From assembly GCA_023413135.1 (NCBI GenBank), contig JAEZQK010000074.1, positions 1-16,679 of the forward strand: DNA of 16,679 nucleotides, read 5' to 3'. The notes beneath the pieces were generated by a model that searched no databases, was not told the DNA's origin, and was given only the letters and a program-made list of their open reading frames with translations. Below, in pieces: positions 14,001 through 16,679 of this stretch (position 1 is the stretch's first letter; each line of letters opens with the position of its first letter). This stretch comes from Bacillota bacterium. Lineage in GTDB: Bacteria > Bacillota > Clostridia > Christensenellales > Aristaeellaceae. The position numbers were made by a program, and so were the translations under genes.

Positions 14001-14128
14001 AATGCACCGATGAGCACTAGCACATAGAATATAAGCAAGCTCCGCCCACATGTCATCCTGAGGAACGCAGTGACGAAGGATCTTTATGCAGCATGAAAAA
14101 AAGATCCTTCGCGCAGCGAGGGATGACA
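14001..14128. repeat. TGTCATCCTGAG palindromic element with flanking repeat, inside the operon
   Basis: TGTCATCC (14051-14058) and GGATGACA (14121-14128) bound the element; within it CGAAGGATCTTT (14074-14085) is perfectly complementary to AAAGATCCTTCG (14100-14111). The 50 bases in front (from about 14001) resemble those in front of a second, partial copy near 16552. It fills most of the 346-base gap between the second binding protein and the first permease and holds no ORF I trust. It is a dispersed non-coding repeat, probably a later insertion, and could reduce read-through to the permease genes. Confidence 0.75.
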
Positions 14129-14203
14129 GTCTGCGAAGGTGGATTCGCTTTCAAAGCTCTTGCTCATAGATGCATTAACGTTTTGAATTGTATCAGGTGA
14201 AAA

Positions 14204-14245
14204 TGTGTTCCCGCGAAAATGAGTTTTCATTTTCGCGGGAACACA
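14204..14245 (+). promoter_or_regulatory. Perfect 19-pair hairpin just before the permease ribosome site
   Basis: TGTGTTCCCGCGAAAATGA (14204-14222) and its exact complement (14227-14245) enclose a four-base loop GTTT. There is no U run after it, so it is not a standard terminator. It ends about six bases before GGGAGG (14252-14257), the permease ribosome site. Such intercistronic hairpins protect the upstream message and help a binding protein to be made in excess over its permease, as known for malE-malF in Escherichia coli. Confidence 0.7.
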
Positions 14246-14263
14246 ATATCTGGGAGGTTTTTC

Positions 14264-14968
14264 ATGCGGCCCTTTGATCCATTGTTTATCATGGAAGTGC
14301 TGCCGTCGCTGCTTCCTTATCTGACCGTAACGCTTATGATGATGCTGGGCACGGTCATCCTGGGTGGCATCCTGGGCTTTTTGCTGGCCAGGGCAAAGCT
14401 TTCCAATAAGCGGGCCCTGCGGCTGATCGCCAACGGTTACACTGGAGCTATGCGTTGCACGCCCTCGGTGGTGTTGCTGTTCATTGTGTATTATGGGCTT
14501 CCCGAACTGATCATGGCCTTGTTCCAAGTCAATATCAACTTCATTTATAAAGGCATTTTTGTTCTCATCACGTTTACGCTTTTATTCGCGGCATCCATGT
14601 CGGAGATCATGCGCTCCGCCTATCAGGCGGTGGACAGAGGGCAGCGGGAGGCGGCCCTGAGCATCGGCCTTACGGAAGCGCAATGCTTTTTCCGCATCAC
14701 GCTGCCCCAGGCGGTGGTGTTCGCGCTTCCCAATTTCGTAAACTCCCTCATCACGCTCATGAAGGAAGGTTCCCTCGCCTATACCATCGGGCTCATCGAT
14801 ATCATGGGGCAGGGCACGCTGATCATTTCCCGCAATTATGGCGCCCACGCGCTGGAAACATATATTGCCCTGGCCATCGTCTACTGGACGCTGACATTAT
14901 TGTTTCAACGGACCTTTACAGCCATAGAGCGCCACCTGTCCCGGGGCAGGAAAAGTGTGGCGGCATAG
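14264..14968 (+). CDS. Polar amino acid ABC permease 1
   Basis: The 234 residues are a membrane protein of the HisM/GltK family (TcyL/TcyM-like) with about five hydrophobic segments. The EAA loop is QREAALSIGLTEAQCFFRIT followed by LPQA at about 127-150, the contact site for the ATPase. AMRCTPSVV (about 62-70) is the conserved R-x-T-P region. GGGAGG six bases before the ATG at 14264 sets the start; the open frame from 14219 runs through the hairpin and is not likely to be used. The gene is separated from the binding proteins by the repeat and hairpin described above and followed 8 bases later by the second permease, with which it should form a heterodimer. Confidence 0.9.
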   Translation: MRPFDPLFIMEVLPSLLPYLTVTLMMMLGTVILGGILGFLLARAKLSNKRALRLIANGYTGAMRCTPSVVLLFIVYYGLPELIMALFQVNINFIYKGIFVLITFTLLFAASMSEIMRSAYQAVDRGQREAALSIGLTEAQCFFRITLPQAVVFALPNFVNSLITLMKEGSLAYTIGLIDIMGQGTLIISRNYGAHALETYIALAIVYWTLTLLFQRTFTAIERHLSRGRKSVAA

Positions 14969-14976
14969 GAGGCAAT

Positions 14977-15693
14977 ATGGAACTGAACCTTGAGTACATG
15001 GTCCGTACGTTTTTCCTGGCCTTGAGGGGAATCCCCACCACGCTGTTCATTACGCTGATATCGCTTTTGATCGGGCTGCCCCTGGGCTTTTTTATGGCCA
15101 TCTCCAAGATATATAACGTACGGGGAATTAAGCAGATCGTATCGTTTTATGTCTCCTTCATCCGCGGCACACCCGTGGTGCTTCAAATTTTGATGGTATA
15201 CAGCCTTCTGCCCAGCCTGCTGAACGTGATCGTAAAAAAGCTGGGGCTTCCTATCAACGTGTTCGACATCAACCCTATCCTCTACGCCTGCATCGTATTC
15301 TCCATTAATGCCACGGCGGAGCTGTCCGAGCTGTGCCGCTCGGCGCTACTCACGGTGGAGCGGGGGCAACTGGAGGCGGCGCTGGCCACCGGGCTTACCC
15401 GCGTCCAGGCGTATGTGCGCATTATTATCCCCCAGGCGCTGGTGGCTGCGCTGCCCAACCTGTGCAACGTGACCATCCACCTGATAAAAAGCACCTCCCT
15501 GGCCTTTTTGATGACCGTTAAGGATATCACGGCTATCGCCAAGGTGGAGGCGGCTTACGGCTACAACTACATCGAGTCGTACATCGATATTTTTCTCATT
15601 TATATCCTGGTCTGCTCGGCCACACAGCTCTTGTTTTCCCTGGCGGAAAAGCGGTTTGGCGCCTACAAATCCCTGAAGCAGTCCAGAGCGTAA
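14977..15693 (+). CDS. Polar amino acid ABC permease 2
   Basis: The 238 residues belong to the same family as permease 1, with about five hydrophobic segments, FIRGTPVVLQ (61-70) and the EAA loop QLEAALATGLTRVQAYVRII followed by IPQA (131-154). AGGAGG overlaps the stop of permease 1 and lies four bases before the ATG at 14977, so the two are translated together. The frame is open upstream as far as 14683, but only as a shadow of permease 1. The pair of different permeases fits the TcyL/TcyM arrangement of cystine importers better than the single-permease type, though other polar amino acid systems share it. Confidence 0.9.
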   Translation: MELNLEYMVRTFFLALRGIPTTLFITLISLLIGLPLGFFMAISKIYNVRGIKQIVSFYVSFIRGTPVVLQILMVYSLLPSLLNVIVKKLGLPINVFDINPILYACIVFSINATAELSELCRSALLTVERGQLEAALATGLTRVQAYVRIIIPQALVAALPNLCNVTIHLIKSTSLAFLMTVKDITAIAKVEAAYGYNYIESYIDIFLIYILVCSATQLLFSLAEKRFGAYKSLKQSRA

Positions 15694-15705
15694 GGAGCAT
15701 GAGCC

Positions 15706-16458
15706 ATGCTTGAAATCAAGGACATCCACAAATCATTTCATAAGCATGAGGTATTAAAGGGTGTCAGCATCAAGGTATTAAAAGGGGACGTGACGGTCAT
15801 CCTGGGCCCCAGCGGTTCGGGCAAGACCACGTTCCTGCGCTGCATCAACTTTCTGGAGCGGGCGGACAAGGGAGAAATATTGTTTGACGACCTGAAGGTA
15901 AATGTAACGAGCGCCTCCTCCGCCGACATTGCGAGGATCCGCAAGCGCACGGCGTTTGTATTTCAAAACTACAACTTGTTCAGTAACAAAACAGCCCTTG
16001 AAAATGTGACAGAGGGGCTGATCGTGGCCCGCAAGGTATTAAAAACCGACGCTATCCGCATCGCAAAGCAGGCCCTTGAAAAAGTGGGGCTTTCCGACCG
16101 CTGCGACTATTATCCCGTCAAACTCTCCGGCGGACAGCAGCAGCGGGTGGGCATCGCCAGAGCCATCGCCGTGAACCCGGACGTAATCCTCTTTGACGAG
16201 CCTACCTCCGCCCTGGACCCGGAGCTCATCGGCGAAGTGCTGGCCGTGATGAAGCGCCTGGCCAGGGAGGGTACCACCATGGTGGTGGTCACCCATGAAA
16301 TGTCCTTTGCCCAGGAGGTAGCCAACCACATCGTGTTCATGGACGGCGGCGTGATCGTGGAGGAGGGCTCCCCCATTGACTTTTTCAGGGGACCGAAGGA
16401 AGAGCGTACCCGCCAGTTTTTGCGCAGGATCCTGCCGGAGCAGGAGTATACAATATAG
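15706..16458 (+). CDS. Polar amino acid ABC transporter ATPase
   Basis: The 250 residues have the standard length of GlnQ/HisP/TcyN-type import ATPases. Walker A GPSGSGKT is at 34-41, Q-loop Gln at 87, signature LSGGQQQR at 140-147, Walker B VILFDE at 160-165, D-loop SALD just after and switch His at 197. All catalytic residues are present. It powers uptake by the two permeases and the two binding proteins in front. AAGGAG eight bases before the ATG sets the start, 12 bases after permease 2. It is the last gene of the operon; no clear intrinsic terminator follows before the repeat at about 16503. Confidence 0.95.
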   Translation: MLEIKDIHKSFHKHEVLKGVSIKVLKGDVTVILGPSGSGKTTFLRCINFLERADKGEILFDDLKVNVTSASSADIARIRKRTAFVFQNYNLFSNKTALENVTEGLIVARKVLKTDAIRIAKQALEKVGLSDRCDYYPVKLSGGQQQRVGIARAIAVNPDVILFDEPTSALDPELIGEVLAVMKRLAREGTTMVVVTHEMSFAQEVANHIVFMDGGVIVEEGSPIDFFRGPKEERTRQFLRRILPEQEYTI

Positions 16459-16502
16459 TCCAGCAAGCCTTGGTATCTCGTCCCATACCCTTCAGAAATA
16501 TT

Positions 16503-16570
16503 AATGCTCTGATGAATGCTCGTTTATAGAATACAAAAAAGTCCCGCTCGCTGTCATCCTGAGAAGCGCA
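16503..16570. repeat. Second, partial copy of the TGTCATCCTGAG element
   Basis: The flank AATGC...GATGA...ATAGAATA and the start TGTCATCCTGAG (16552-16563) line up with 14001-14062 with near-equal spacing (41 against 42 bases from GATGA to TGTCATCC). The palindromic right half is missing or diverged. It lies just behind the operon. Confidence 0.65.
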
Positions 16571-16679
16571 AGTTTGAAACAGCCAATTGAATAAGCGCGG
16601 AAAAGGAAGGAACAGCAAAGCAGGCTGCTGAGAAGCAGCCGGAAATGAGGGGGATGAGGTCAGGCAGGAGCCGAGGGAG
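16571..16679. other. Right end of window, no gene recognised
   Basis: A purine-rich stretch with one hairpin, GGCTGCT-GAGA-AGCAGCC (16623-16640). Short frames are open to the window edge, but none has a ribosome site or a recognisable protein. It could be the start of a leader RNA or repeat continuing outside the window. Confidence 0.4.

Noticed and set aside
14204..14245. Hairpin considered as intrinsic terminator ending the binding-protein transcript
   Set aside because: No U run follows on the plus strand, and the permease ribosome site comes directly after; RNA protection is more likely.
16571..16679. Structured RNA (RNase P or T-box like) at the right edge
   Set aside because: Only one short hairpin is seen and no conserved core motif; too little sequence remains to decide.

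Overview
The window looks like chromosomal DNA from a low-to-mid-GC Gram-positive (Firmicutes, most likely Clostridia). This rests on near-consensus AGGAGG ribosome sites, sigma-A type promoters with 17-base spacers, small leader ORFs, the family mix (DUF6440, MefA-like MFS, polar amino acid ABC systems) and many GC-rich intergenic palindromes. Most genes are GC-rich; one gene (about 325-2780) is strikingly AT-rich and looks acquired. No tRNA, rRNA, CRISPR array, integrase or intact insertion sequence was seen.

Layout. (1) 3-167: the last codons of uvrB. (2) About 220-2880, minus strand: an AT-rich island holding one large P-loop ATPase of STAND/AAA type that ends in a HEPN-like RxxxxH motif, a good candidate for a single-gene anti-phage or abortive-infection system. 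Its start is odd: an ATG with a perfect ribosome site is one base out of frame with the open frame. (3) 2884-5220, minus strand: a decayed fragment of an ABC exporter gene, then the intact exporter. The exporter is preceded by a promoter, a 21-codon leader ORF, a predicted antiterminator and an intrinsic terminator, the layout of an attenuation-controlled drug exporter. (4) 5264-5458: a small DUF6440 protein. (5) 5819-6607: a secreted C39-like cysteine peptidase. (6) 6833-9249: a two-gene operon of PLP enzymes of sulfur amino acid metabolism (Cys/Met metabolism family and MalY/PatB C-S lyase). (7) 9278-10825, minus strand: a small membrane-anchored protein of unknown function and a MefA-like MFS efflux protein. 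(8) 10940-16458, plus strand: a probable cystine or sulfur-compound uptake operon made of a Cys-Cys leader ORF, a URO-D/MtaA-like methyltransferase, two tandem paralogous solute-binding proteins, two permeases and an ATPase.

How it fits together. The two sulfur operons (6 and 8) have the same promoter architecture, and each carries just after its -10 box a 27-base site resembling the CymR (Rrf2-family) box of Bacillus, the repressor of cysteine metabolism. With the Cys-Cys leader peptide, this suggests a small cysteine regulon: import of a sulfur compound by the ABC system, possible methyl transfer by the URO-D protein, and cleavage or interconversion by the two PLP lyases. The substrate and the methyl donor cannot be read from the sequence.

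The most interesting items are the ATPase-HEPN gene with its frame-ambiguous start, the attenuator of the ABC exporter with a 13-pair antiterminator, and the paired CymR-like operators with the Cys-Cys leader.
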